A stretch of 17,120 nucleotides of DNA from Ectocarpus siliculosus (lineage: Eukaryota; Sar; Phaeophyceae; Ectocarpales; Ectocarpaceae), in the NCBI GenBank assembly GCA_000310025.1, contig FN648843.1, positions 1,639 to 18,758 on the forward strand. The letters are read 5' to 3'. The first letter of the stretch is position 1. The number at the start of each line of letters is the position of its first letter. The notes below the pieces were generated by a model that worked only from the letters and a program-made list of their open reading frames with translations, searched no databases and was not told the origin of the DNA. Of the stretch, positions 1 to 11,200 are shown in pieces. A program made the position numbers and the translations under genes.

Positions 1-282
1 GCTGTGAGCGATAACGTGTTATCTGGCCGAAAACGGCGGTAAAAAACGTAGCCACCAGCGATGAGATACTACCGTAGACGACACAAACCTAACACACCCA
101 TAGAAACAACACAATACAACACAACACACAACACTACACCCGGTGGCAATACTTTAGCGGGTCAAACATGAGCCCGTGAAGACCCGGTCATGATCGCTAC
201 TACACCCCAAAATGCTGAATGTCAACGGGGTGTGCTTTCTCGTGTAGGAAAACCCTGACACAACTCTTCGCCGTAAACCCAC

Positions 283-369
283 CTTGCCGTCGGCGATGAG
301 CTCGATGGCGAAGCCCAAGCTTGGCTCGTTGGAAAAGGAGATGACGCTATTCTCGTCGAGGATGATCTC
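283..369 (-). CDS. PH-domain gene, exon with central PH strands
   Basis: This 87-bp, 29-codon exon is bounded by a CAG acceptor (372-370) and an AAG|GTGGGT donor (282-277). Its product starts EIILDEN and ends IADGK, matching the late beta strands of a PH domain. It continues the frame of the exon at 985-1195 exactly. The next exon is outside the window; positions 1-276 show no further coding signal on this strand. Confidence 0.7.
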
Positions 370-1195
370 CTGCTCGGTTCCGTTCGAGGGTTTCGTTCCA
401 CGAGGAGCGGAGAAAAATGCAACGAGCGGGGTGCGGGTGTGCCGAGGAGGGCGGGGGGGGTCAGACTAGGGGGATAGGATACCAACTCGTAGACGTTGGT
501 CATGTACATTTGTCATATACAGGTCAGGCTTAGCACAGCAGCAGCTAAAAGGTCCAAGAGCTTCCGCCTTGTGTGTGCAAAGGTCACACGAGACGGGCCG
601 CCTTGAAGCCCTAAGCCACATGCCGTACTCCAAGCAGAAAAACGAGTCCACTCTATACGCGCGCCCACGGGTGGCATGAAATCTCGGTGCCCCCCCCCCG
701 CCGTGTCTCGGAGTACAGGGCACTGGCCGGGTCCGCGCTATAGCCACCCGACCCGAACAAGGTCGTATCCCTCGACCCTAGGGCTTGATACGTGCCTTGG
801 AACGCCCAGCGGCTCGTCTCAGCGGTAGCCCTGCACGACGACCCCTACAGGCTAGCCGACAACACCGAGCTCGACAAGAACGCGCCCTTGCCGCTCGTCT
901 CATCTCAGTCCCCCGCAAAGCACGGCGGTATCCCATCCCGGTATCCCCCATAAATGACAACCGGACCTCAGCTGGTCCTCGCACCTTGGAGTTGAGCGGG
1001 TCGTCCAGGTTCTTGTGGTCGTGGTGGTACAGGAGAGACTCGCCGGTGAGCACAAAGAAGCGCTTCTTAGAAACGTAGTTCATGAACTTGATCTTGCCGA
1101 TGCCGCCGCTCTTGGCGCCCCCCTGGGCGGTGCCGGACTTCTTGGTGAGGTAGCCGGTCTTGGAGGCGACGAACACCTTGCGGGCGTACGCTGCC
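283..1195 (-). CDS. PH-domain protein, partial gene (two exons)
   Basis: Two minus-strand exons, 1195-985 and 369-283, join in phase 0 across a 615-bp intron (984-370). The donor reads AAG|GTGCGA and the acceptor GAGCAG|GAG. Together they give about 99 residues of a pleckstrin-homology domain: a GYLTKKSG first strand, a lysine/glycine-rich loop, KKRFFVLTGESLLYHHD, then a strand ending in an acidic turn, EIILDENSVISF, and GFAIELIADGK. The C-terminal helix with the conserved tryptophan is missing and should lie in an exon left of the window. PH domains usually bind phosphoinositides or proteins at membranes, so a membrane-targeting role is inferred. The start of the gene is not visible; the 5' exons could lie anywhere upstream (above 1219). 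It is divergent from the myosin gene. The parent protein cannot be named from this fragment. Confidence 0.75.
985..1195 (-). CDS. PH-domain gene, exon with N-terminal half of the PH domain
   Basis: This exon encodes 70 full codons ending in LDDPLNSK before a GTGCGA donor at 984-979. The upstream border is uncertain. One acceptor is CTCAGCAG|G, giving an exon start at 1195. The other is GTTCCAG|C, giving 1219. Both enter the same frame in phase 2, so the second only adds eight residues. The C-rich stretch on the minus strand at about 1260-1223 would serve as the polypyrimidine tract for either one. Confidence 0.7.
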
Positions 1196-1240
1196 CTGCT
1201 GAGGGCTCCCGGCCCATCGCTGGAACACGGGGACGGGGAG

Positions 1241-1406
1241 GCGGGGGGGGGCGGGGGGGGAGGCGTTACTCGTGTGATTCTTGCCGAAGGTCGTTCGATC
1301 ATTGATGAAGAAGCCTCTCATGAGAGACGAAGCAGCATTGGGGGGAGGCGTTACTCGTTTGATTCTTGCCGAAGGTCGTTCGATCGTTGACGAAGCTTCT
1401 CATGAG
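1241..1406 (-). repeat. Tandem repeat with C-rich ends, two diverged units
   Basis: Units at 1261-1324 and 1346-1406 are offset by 85 bp. They share the stretch from GGCGTTACTCG through CTTGCCGAAGGTCGTTCGATC to CTCTCATGAG, with a few substitutions and a small indel. On the plus strand each unit is preceded by a G-run, so on the minus strand each ends in GAGTAACGCC followed by a C-rich run. The layout resembles that of the C-tailed LINE ends at 11359 and 13424, whose last bases are GAGTACGC or GAGTA before poly(C). I read these units as possible 3' ends of a related short retroelement. The family itself is not recognised. Confidence 0.65.
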
Positions 1407-3665
1407 CAGCATCAGCTCTGATTTCACACCTCCAGCGTGACGGTGCCAGGAAACTTGTCACCTATTGGCTTATCCCCTTGTTAGTGTGTGTGTGTGCTCG
1501 GATGTATGCGTGCGGAGAGCTAAGTATCGTGGCTGTCTTGAAGCAAATGGTGCCTCCAACGGGAGCCTCATGGCAGCCTCCATGAAAACCTTTAACCCCT
1601 CCAACCCAACCCACAACAATTAATACTTCACGTAGACAGCTGTGTGTGCCGTTGTGAAATGGTTTAACGACTACCGGTACTGGTAAACAAAATTCTCTCG
1701 CACACCCCGTTCTCAGATGAAGCGGTGAAAATCAAATGAGAAGGCACACGTTTTAGTTCTCTTTTCTTTGCCAGGGTGATGGGAAAAAAGTGTTCGGAGA
1801 GAACCTCTTGTTTTTGGCCGATGCTCGTTGCTAAACTGGGCTCCGGCCACAGCAGTCTTTACAGTCGATTTATCTCCTTCTGCGCCTGAATGTCTCAGGC
1901 TCTTGAAAAAACGGCCGGTTTTGTATACAGGGTGTGGCAGGTTACGAGAGGAATGAGCATTTGTACGCACGTGAAACTGCCTGAACAACGCACTGACGTG
2001 CATATGATACCTACCGATAGCGTTAGCGGAGGAAACCAAGGGTGGCCAGCATCGTTTCGGGGGAGGATCCAGGCGAGAATTTCCGGAAAGTTCGCGACAT
2101 TCAGGCCGGAGGACCAAGGGAGAAGCGTGATGACGCACCAGCAACAGCAGTGTTGTACCATTATGCAAGCGGCGGCAGCCGGTACAGCAGTCAACAGCAG
2201 CATGATAGACAGACGCCAAAACCAACCATATACTGCAGCCAGCCCCAGAAATGAAAGGCGCGAGAGAGATCCGTGGTGGGCAAAATCTGTTCGCAGCATG
2301 CGTACATATCGCCGCGCTACCGGCTGGGGGAAGTGCGCAAATTATTAATGTATTGAAGTAGTGGGTTGTCGTAGAACCCTACAGCAGTTACTTAAGAACC
2401 TCTGAAAGCGCTTGTGTCGAGGCCGTTTCTTTTACAAAAATTCTGGGGTCATAACGTCACGAGTGGCCACTTAACTTCTTAACCGAGTTCAAGTACGGTG
2501 CTCAACTTCACGATTTTTTTCGAGGCAATATCGATTTCTTCTTGGCTGCTGCCGAGTTCTGACGTGTTGGCGCTAGCTGCTGTACCATTCCATTGTGAAC
2601 AAAATGGTCGGTTCGAAGCGAGGACGAACGGGTGACTGCATTCTCTCTTGGTTCCCTACACAATCTGAAAATATGGTGATACACATGTTGACGGGGTGAA
2701 TGAAGCGTGGGGCTGTTAGAGCGGGCGGGAATCGCCAAGTACGCCCACAAGTACCTGGGAGGAGGTCATTCGTGCGGTTGTTCACGCAAGCATGTAGTAC
2801 CGTGGAAGGTTGACGCCAAGTACGTCCCAAAGAGAGACGGGAGAAACATCGACTGCAGCAGCTACAAGTGGAGTGAAACAAGGAACGTATACACAGGGTG
2901 CCGAAAGGTCCAAGGAGTTGTGTGCATACGCATACGCACATCGAATGAGTTGGAGAAAAGGTCCTGCTGCCAGTACCACCGCTGCTTCGAGAGGGAAGGC
3001 AGCGGGTGGTGGCACTCGACTTGGGGCCGGAAACATAGTCTTTCGTTACTTGGGAAGGTTTCCATGTGTGTGTGGGTATACGAGGGGAGACAACAACAAA
3101 AGTCACGCACACTAAAGTAGTGAGCGAGGGGCCACAGAGGGTCAATAAATATACCGGGCGAGTATGCAGTTGTATGCACACATGTACTCGAACACGGGTC
3201 GAGGACATTCTCTTCTGGAAGAGAGACGAAAAAAAAAAGAAGGGAAAATAGGGTCGCCACCACGCATGTTTTGTTCCTTGCCGGTGCTTTGCTCGGGTGG
3301 TTGCTTTTTGTTGGTGGGCAGCAAGAAATACACCAACTTCACCGACGATTCGTTGAATAATACGATCAAGGTCAACGGTAGCCATGTTTGCGTGTTTGAT
3401 TGTTCGTTCGTTAGTGGTCTTTCCACCGTGTGCCTTCTTCTGTCTCTTATTTCTTGTTATTTTCGTTTTCTTTTTCGTTTTCTTTTCTCTTTTCTTCCTG
3501 TTTCCTTGTATTTTTCTCTCTTTTTTCTCTTTGTCGCTCTTTTTTCTCTCTTTTTCTGTGTCAGATGGCCTTGTCTCTGCTTGCGTGTAAAGCACCAAGA
3601 TTGAACAAAGGGGGTGTACCTCTTTCTCTCTGGCCCGTGATGCTGACTCCTAGTCTCAGTTGTTA
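1407..3665. other. Intergenic or long-intron DNA without recognisable genes
   Basis: I find no reading frame here with recognisable domain content or convincing exon borders. The stretch contains a short GT microsatellite near 1484-1496. A strongly pyrimidine-rich plus-strand tract at about 3432-3562 produces a long low-complexity lysine-rich frame on the minus strand, which should not be read as a gene. Unrecognised 5' exons of the minus-strand PH gene could be hidden here. Confidence 0.5.
3432..3562. repeat. Pyrimidine-rich low-complexity tract
   Basis: About 130 bp are made almost entirely of T and C on the plus strand (purine-rich on the minus strand), with irregular TTTTC and TCTC units. 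It is a simple-sequence tract that gives artefactual Phe/Ser/Leu or Lys/Arg/Glu reading frames. Confidence 0.7.
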
Positions 3666-4062
3666 CCTCGCATAGCGCGCAGAGGGAGCGGAGGACTCCA
3701 GAATATCTGTAGTTGATTTCTATTGACTTGCGGACCCCTCGGGACCAGTTTGTTTGAGCGTACCTTTAGGGTAAGTTAGCCTGTGACCACGGGAATCGAC
3801 AGCGTCAAGTGTTGGATCAGTTGTTGTTGTTATTGTTGTTGTCTTCACATTAAAACCGTTCCGTTCTCTCTGCTCAGTACCTTCTTCTGTCCTTACTATA
3901 ATAGTGTAACACTAGATGGGGTCGATTCCCGTGGTCACGGGCTAACTTACCCAAAAAAAAGGTATACGAAAACAAAACGGACCCGAAGGGTCCGCAAGCC
4001 AATAAAAGTCAACGACAGATAGTCTAGGCCATTCCGCTCACCTCTCTGCACGCTATGCGAGG
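3666..4062. mobile_element. MITE-like non-autonomous DNA transposon with long TIRs
   Basis: The left end begins CCTCGCATAGCGCGCAGAG and the right end is the inverse, finishing CTCTGCACGCTATGCGAGG. The similarity continues inward for roughly 135 bp per arm. It includes matching blocks around GCGGACCC, GTACCTTT/GTATACCTTT, GGGTAAGTTAGCC and GTGACCACGGGAATCGAC. The arms enclose a short centre with a GTT-type repeat (about 3821-3842). The element is 397 bp with no open reading frame of note. It is flanked by TA on both sides (3664-3665 and 4063-4064), consistent with a TA target-site duplication as made by Tc1/mariner-type transposases. A two-base duplication is weak evidence, so the superfamily is tentative; the inverted-repeat structure itself is clear. 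The arms have diverged by several substitutions and indels, so the insertion is not very recent. Confidence 0.85.
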
Positions 4063-4130
4063 TAGCCCTTCAGCACGGACAAATGAAGGTACTGGGTAGA
4101 GAGAGATCGGAACGGTTTTTTAATGTGAGG

Positions 4131-4153
4131 ACAACAACAACAACAACAACAAC
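4131..4153. repeat. (ACA)n microsatellite
   Basis: A perfect CAA/ACA trinucleotide run lies about 70 bp outside the right end of the MITE-like element. Confidence 0.9.
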
Positions 4154-4779
4154 GTCCGACCATTTTCCCTCTCCCCTGGCCGTAAGGGTCAATGGTGGAC
4201 TACAAACATATATGACTTCCACAAACCCGGAGAGTTATTCACTCCTATCCAGCACCGTTGGTGTTCCAACACTTAATAGCGTCTTCCAGAGATGTGAAGG
4301 GCTTCCGATGATCGAGACTCTCACGACTAATACCTAATGGATCATGACGCAAGGTGGCATTCAACAAGTTAGTAATTCGACGTCCGTCCAGGACTCACAG
4401 AACCACACACACACGCTAAACCGGAGAGTAGCGTAGACTCCCCCCTTGACTCGGTCGCAGGTCACAGGGACCAAGATCGTGGTCTATGTGATCGATGCAT
4501 CTTTTCTGTTTTCCACCGCACTGAGACAGACTGAAGTCTTTTCATTGGTCAGCCGGCCGGCTAGCGCAGTAGGTAATCGGTGAGTCCAACGACACACGCA
4601 CACACAGAAGCGCGGTCGATTCTATATTAATAATACTAAAATTACACACACAATACTAAATTACACACACTTCCCTGGGTAGCACATTCAACTTTTTTTC
4701 CGACCACGTGGCAATTGCTGTTGTAGATTGTAGACCACCACAACAGGTTCGGTACGTGGCTGCTGTAGACCATCACGGG

Positions 4780-4909
4780 GTACGTAGGAGCATGCCTACG
4801 GAGTTTTACAAATGGTGGTGGTTGCGGTGGTCAGCCAGACTTGGCTCTCGGGAATTCTTCTGCGAAAACCGACGCGCGACTATCGTACCGTCTGCATGAT
4901 CCTACGTAC
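4780..4909. repeat. Inverted repeat with 16-bp arms
   Basis: The left arm GTACGTAGGAGCATGC (4780-4795) pairs with the right arm GCATGATCCTACGTAC (4894-4909), 15 of 16 positions, across a 98-bp spacer. No function is visible. It may be a relic of a small transposon or a chance structure. Confidence 0.5.
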
Positions 4910-5674
4910 GCCAAGAGGACGGGGACGAGGATGCACGGCGATAATTTGCTCGATCGCAAAACTTGTGTGTGACATGAAAATGCGCGCTTGTTGTGTAGGG
5001 AGGGTCCCCTCGTCCTCTCGTTATACAGAGAGGCCGCGCATCTCGTTTTTTTCGGTTTATTTGCTGTCAATACAAATGCCGGGCCCTGGTGGGCGGAAGC
5101 AGTTTTTTTGCATCCGTGAAGACACAACAACAATGGCGGCATCAAAACGACAACAGCTACAGCAGCGACGAAGCTGAAACTGATGCACTGCTGCTGGTGC
5201 TCGTGCTGCCCCTACAGAATAGTACACACATGTGTCGTAAAGTCGGGGAATACACACACAAGCACACCATCCAGAAAAAAAAAAGTGGGGGAAAGACCCC
5301 CACAGCGACTGAAAAAAATTGTATTCTTCCATGAATGTGCTCTATCTATCTCTTGCCCGGATCAACCAAAAAACACCGAAAAATGTGGAGATGCGAGTTG
5401 TGCGACTGCGAAACAAAGGGGCTGCACCGCTGCTGCTGGAAGAAGCGCAGCAATTATTTCACGCCTCGCTTTCTCACTGCCAAAGATGTAAGAGAAACCG
5501 ACGGCCGAAAAAAGCGCTCGCCGCACCCCTCGCAGCCGCACGTCTCTTGTCAATTGAAACTCTCGCGCATCGTGATCGAAGAATCTGCTTCTGCCCTTGG
5601 TGCACATGGATGCACGCGCCGGCAGCGATGATATTCCGCTTCTAAAAAACGTTCTGCCCAGCAGGGAGCAGGGA

Positions 5675-5690
5675 ACACACACACACACAC
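5675..5690. repeat. (AC)n microsatellite
   Basis: A short uninterrupted AC dinucleotide run. Confidence 0.8.
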
Positions 5691-7521
5691 CAACGTCCGG
5701 GAAACCTAACCTCCGCCGCCTACATCGCGGGAGCAGGAGACACGGCAATATGTATTAAGGGCATCCAACACCGCCATGAGCAAGCTCGGCATCTGTGCTG
5801 ACCCGAAATGCCGCGTATGCCATGGCATGTATAAGTCGGAAGAGACGTTGGCGGCAGTCACCAGTCGCGTGGGGACTAAAGGTAAAAAACGACTCTTTTC
5901 GTACGTATACACTTGAAGCAGCTCTACTGCTGTACTGCACGAAACTTCCGGTTCCTTCCACACATGTAGTAGAGAGACGGGGGGGGGGTTAAGAGCGTAC
6001 GCTAGGAGAGATACATGGAGCGGTGGGCGTCGCAACGAAGATCAATATTCAGCTCAACAAACCCCCGCGCACTCTTCAGGGGGAAATAGGGAGCCAGTAG
6101 AGTTGCCGTGCTCCGTGCGGCGGCATCTTTTGTGGCACACACACCACCGCCCACAAAGAGGGCGAGAAAAAAGAGAAAAAGCACAGGGTGGTTGGTGTTT
6201 GGGCACACAGCATGTATGTTCTAAACTCCCAAGGGAGGAGGTCAGACGGGACAAAAGCCCGTGCTGTCTGTGTGTGCGGTGTGGTTTCTTTCTCCCGTGC
6301 GCGTGCCTCAGACAGCCGGTGCTGATGCCGGAGCGTGACAGGTTGCATGTATGGGGTGGTGGTTGCAACATTTCTTCGAGGCTGAAGTTCTGGGGTCGGA
6401 AATCAACATGATGATGACGGCAAAAAAGTGCTCTTGCGCGGACCTCCGAACAAGAAGGAAGCGCCAAGTACCCATCAGCACGACGCCTCTCCACTGGCAC
6501 GCCGCCCTCCAACAGTAGCGAAAGAGGCAGTGTTCAAATGCACCCTACACAAGAAGGGGGACCCGGGCGGTGCTGTATGTTCCATGCCTAGCTAGATCGA
6601 ACAATTCGAACCATGGTTTCGATAGAGAGGGCAACGAGGTTGAACAGAGAAAAAAGCCAGATGATAATGGTTCTCATCATCGATCACTCAACACAACGCA
6701 TACAATAAGAGAAGGAGAGAACGACCGACGTAAATGAACCAACCAAAAACGAAATATCACGGGGCGGTTCGCGTGCTAGCTAGTCTCTCTCACCCGTCTG
6801 CCGCCTTGTCGAGCTCATCCCCCAAGGGCCTCGATTCCTGGCTTCCCATCGGCTCGCCTCCGCCGTCCTCCCCGCCGGCCCCTTTTGTTCGATCGAGGAA
6901 GGAAATCGTTTTCGATTATGTTGGAGAGAAAAAGTGGCGAGGGAGAGGGAGAGCCGAGAGGGTCGGTGGGGGGGTATGGGCACAGCAGAAGCGGCGTTGT
7001 GCCCACGCCACGCAGATAAGAGGGGACAAGAAAACACGCCTCAAAAATGCGCCTCTGCCTGCTCGTGTGTGTGTCTGTGCTCCAACTTCCGGTCGGAGAT
7101 GGTGTGATATATAATGGTAGATGCCTCCTCACCACGAGGGGAGATGCCACTGCCCCCTCGTTTGCTAGTTATTTTTTTGCGCCAAAGGGGTGAAATTTCA
7201 TCAGACCATCTTGGTTTTAGAGACGGGGCCGCCTCTCCGCGCATGCCGCCGGCTCGCGCGCATTTTTTTTTCTTCATCTCCGCCCCGTCTCGTCATCGTC
7301 TCCCAGCAGGCGTGCGTGCGTCTCCTTTTGTCCTTTTTTTTGGTGTCCCCTTTTCCTCACCTGACGAAGCCGCCATCATCGAGTCGCGTCCGCTGGGAGG
7401 CTCTGCTCCTTTGGTCCTGCCGCTGCTCTGTCTGACCAGACGCTCGACGCGGGCATAGAGTTGCTGATTGCCTCGCCACGATTGCATTGACGGATAGAGA
7501 TGCTCCGAAGGACCGCGCCTT

Positions 7522-7530
7522 CATATAAGA
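7522..7530 (+). promoter_or_regulatory. Possible TATA-like element upstream of the myosin gene
   Basis: The sequence CATATAAGA lies about 350 bp before the chosen myosin start codon. A pyrimidine-rich TCATCTCACAC stretch about 30 bp downstream would suit an initiator. Without transcript data this is only a candidate; an intron in the 5' leader is also possible. Confidence 0.25.
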
Positions 7531-7878
7531 GTTACCCCGCTATCTCTGCGTGTCATCTCACACACATCTTTTTTCGAAGACTTAGCGGCACCGCAGAATG
7601 GTTGTCTCCCCAATCAAGCTAATCAGTGCGTACCCCACTGTGCCATGCCGGGGCGCAGTCTGCGAGTGGGAGGATGGAAAGTCTCGCCGACGAAGCAAAG
7701 CGGTTCGCGTTTGCCTAGAGAGCGACAGAGACAACAAGCGCGTTGCTGCAGAGGGGTCGCGTTGGAGCTTCGTTAGTTGTTGGGCCCTTGGTGCATACAA
7801 TCCCCCCGCGAGACAGCAAAAGCTTTTTCTCTCTCCGAGCGCGCGACCGGCAGCGCAGCAAGCAGAGCAGCAGCACAT

Positions 7879-8200
7879 ATGGCTGAAGCTTGGTACTACG
7901 TGGACGATGCCACCAACGCCCAGCAAGGGCCGTGCACGATCCCGGAGCTGGAGAGGCTCTATGCGTCCTCCTCCGTGACCGACTCAACGCTCTTCTGGAA
8001 GGACGGGCAGGCGGATTGGTCGGCTCTGTCAGCCTTGCCCTCGCTGCACGCCCAGGTCACGGCTCCGCCGCAGCGCGGTCCGCCGGCCTTGCCAGCGAAG
8101 ACGCTCCCGCCGGTGCCCGCTAAGCCTAGGGCGGGAGGAGGGGGGGGCGGGGCGTACGCAGCGGCGCAGGCTAGTGGAGCCGTAGTTCAGAGCATGTCAG
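7879..8200 (+). CDS. Myosin exon 1: GYF_2-like domain and proline-rich linker
   Basis: Residues 1-107. The GYF_2-type pattern is clear: WYYVDD, then QQGP at 15-18, an EL helix, [11 protein letters not shown] at 37-47, then a short hydrophobic end. This compact fold (also called DUF4339) is expected to bind peptides. It is followed by [20 protein letters not shown], which contains a PxxPxK-type SH3 ligand, and by six glycines coded by a G-rich stretch. The exon ends TCAG|GTGAGA in phase 1. The start context is CACATATGG. Confidence 0.85.
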
Positions 8201-11200
8201 GTGAGAGCAGCGCTCCGTATTGTTGGTTGGTGTCGTAATCTATAATTGTGAATTGCTCCGAGATCGATTATGCGGAGAGGGAAAAAATACAAACGCTGCT
8301 GTTGTTCCGAAGGAACAAAAGGACCGGTCAGATGCATGTACATACTGTACGTACATAAATGCTTGTTGATTCAGAGAGAGGCCGCCTGTGTTTGAGAGCA
8401 TGTAGTGCACGTAGCACCACCGCCTGGCGCGGTGCACTTCTATTGCTTGAAAATAGATGCTTTCAGCAGGCACTGCCACAGCAGCGATCACACGCCGTTT
8501 CTTTATAATCCTGTTCTGCGTGCAGTGTTAGGTTAGACTAAAACCTGCTGTTGTCTACGACCACGTTTTGCCGCCGGCACCTTCAAAGTGTTACGCGTAT
8601 GTAGGTGCTAAGAGGAGAAGACAGACAGATGCAATACATAGATCGCATTGACGCCTACGACCAACACACGCCCCCCGCCCGTAGTTTTAGGTCAGCGAAA
8701 TTCACGAGTACACCGCAGCTGTTAGGTGTTAGGTCGTGCACAGCTCTACATAATAGCGTTCAGCGTTCAAAGAGCTGCCGCAACCATCTTGTTCCGTCAC
8801 CTCTCACGGTGCTCGATGCGAGCGCATGAGTAGTTCGGTTTGTGACGAGAGGGAAGCGGCGGCTGGGTAGAAATCACACTTGATAACGAAGCCTCAGTCG
8901 TAGAGCAGCAGCGAGCAAAACCGTTTCGTTTGCGCTTGCGATTGACCGTGAGCTGCCACGCTAGCGACCGATCAGTAGACCCGTGGGAGAACAGAGCGAC
9001 CTCATTACAACACAAAGGAGTATGAGGCCGTTCCAGCAGTCATGTTTTGTCGGGGGTTTTGTTTTTTATACCCTTTTTCTGCAACGCAGTCGCCACTACC
9101 AGTGACGTGTAGCACCACCCTGACGAACACGCCTCCCACTAGGTTCAGTACTCTCCGGATTGGTCCTTCTCGTTGACAGGTAAGAGTGAGGAAGTGAGGG
9201 TGCGCGGCGTCGAGGGCGGGGAAACCAGCGCTGCTGACCTTCTTACGTTTTTGAGAATGGGGCCTTTCCCGGAAGACGTCCAAACATGGGCGGCGGGATG
9301 GAATGGAAAACGCAAACAATTTTACATAGAGACGAGAGATGTTTGGGACATACAATAGTACTCCTGAAAGTATTAGCCGACGGGGGACATCCTGCAGCTG
9401 TTGGCCGACCTTCCTGTCCTGTAGCAGGCAGCCTTGAGATCGCAACCGGGGGCTCGTGCTCTCGGGGATTGAAATACCGAACTATCACCATCTACGTACA
9501 CCACCGGCAACAAAGAAGCACTTTCCTATTTTTGGAGGCGTGTAGTGTGCCCCGTTGTTTGGAGGTGGATCACAAGGCGTTCGCATTTTTGGAAACACTG
9601 CTCTGTCCCCGGCATAATGTCAGGACAAGGAATGCCCACAGAAGAACCACTCTGGTCCCCCAAGCAGAGAGAGAGAGACCAAAGCGGCCCCGATGGTTTA
9701 TAAAAACATCGGGTCTCTCTAGCGCGCAAATTTCCGCGAGCACCTGCGAGCCGCACTTGATTATGCGCACAGGTGTATTTTACTCGTGAGCTCATTCTGT
9801 GTTCTGCAGGGGCCGACGAATGAATGCCTTAGGCTTGGTCCCAGCTTTTTTTTTTCTTGTATCGTATGTTGGGAATTACAGCGGAAAGGAGGCGTGTCTG
9901 TGAGCCTGAAACGACAGCAGGCCACCATCGGAATGGTTCCCAAGGGCCATCGTCCGATGACAACCAGAAGCACTTGTCGTCCAGAACTTGGGTGCTCAGT
10001 ATACAAACTTGGAGAGGCTCCAACTGCTGTCAACTTCAGTATGCAGCAGACGACACGCAGCCCTCACTGTCAAGAAATCAAACACATCACCTGTTAGGAG
10101 TGTCCCTGCGGAGTACGCTCATGAAAGAACAGAGTCGTGCCAACAGCTGGTGTGCTTTTTACTCGAATAGCCCAACGAACCTCAAGAACAAGAATATAAA
10201 TCCTGGACTCCGTGGATAGGGATGGTTTTGCTGTGTAATATTAAGAAAAAGCAAAAACAAGAAACATTACCGCATGTGACAGCAGGCTTTCAAGTGCCTC
10301 AAATGGGCATTAGTCCTCTGCCGGTGTGATGACGTTTTTCAAAAGCTTGCCGTGTCCTCAAGAGAACTGATTCCGCCGCATGAAACGGTGGAACGCTGCG
10401 CACAAGCTTTGACTTCCTGCCTCAAATCCCTCTAACGACGGGCTCACACTTTCATGCATGCCTCTCCTCGTACAACTCCGCTCACCTCGTGTCCACGTGC
10501 CACGCTCATCTCGGCGTAGAACCCACCATATATATATTTTTTATGACACAAGCGAGTTTTTGGCTCCCCTTCCCCATACCTCCTTTCGGTTTTGGTTTTA
10601 GAGCAGATGCCGTGGCTGCGTCTTTGTTTTCGGAGAGACATGTCGAGAGTGGCATGCTCAGGCCTTGTGCATATTTGTAGGCGTGATGGCATGTTGATTG
10701 TAGCCGTTAATTTTGTGTTTCTTGGCAAACTGCTGGGGTTTATTCGTTTTCTTCTGTGCATAGTTCATTGTCTGCGTCAACTGTCTCCAAGAGCACCTAC
10801 CAAATGACTCCAGGCTTCTCGCCGTCGTTATTGACAGCACCTGCTGAAAGCGTTCAGCAGCAGTCGTGTGTCTGGCCTGTCGAGAACTCCTTCGATAAGA
10901 ACAAGCTTTCTCTTCAATCCATGACGCGCCTCCCGCGCCCCCCGCCAGTTTTTCACGACAAAATATGTGGATCACACGCAAGGGCTCACAAATGTTGCTA
11001 CTCTACATCGTTAGGGTTGTTTGAAACGTTCAGCAAGCCGCAAATGAGCACCCCACAAGTTAGTATGCTTCCAAGCAGCAACCTTTTGTACCAGAAGAGA
11101 CGACGTTGGTTGGTCACGACAAAGGGGCTCATGTATCTTGCACACGCGCGTAATTTGCGCTCGTTTGCAGACGCGGCGGTGGCCGCACTGTCGCAGTCGA

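Larger units (their letters stand above)
4063..7500. other. Intergenic DNA without recognisable genes
   Basis: I see no convincing exon on either strand. The stretch holds an ACA trinucleotide repeat (4131-4153), short AC repeats, a duplicated AT-rich/ACAC block near 4625-4670, a wide-armed inverted repeat (4780-4909) and an AC run near 5675-5690. Open frames here are short and compositionally biased. Confidence 0.5.

Noticed and set aside
3355-3385. Possible first coding exon on the minus strand beginning MATVDLDRIIQRIVGEVG in a good start context (AACATGGC).
   Set aside because: Neither nearby donor (after GTCG or after GTTG) gives a phase that joins the PH exon at 1195 or 1219, and the peptide matches no family I recognise.
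2573-3598. 341-codon open frame on the minus strand.
   Set aside because: Its first third is lysine-rich low-complexity coding from the pyrimidine tract, and the remainder shows no domain pattern or exon borders.
6580-6625. Small near-palindrome around CCATGG with TCGAA arms.
   Set aside because: Short, imperfect and without flanking context; expected by chance in 17 kb.
7777-7878. Possible N-terminal extension of the myosin upstream of 7879.
   Set aside because: The open frame begins after a TAG at 7774-7776 and contains no ATG before 7879.
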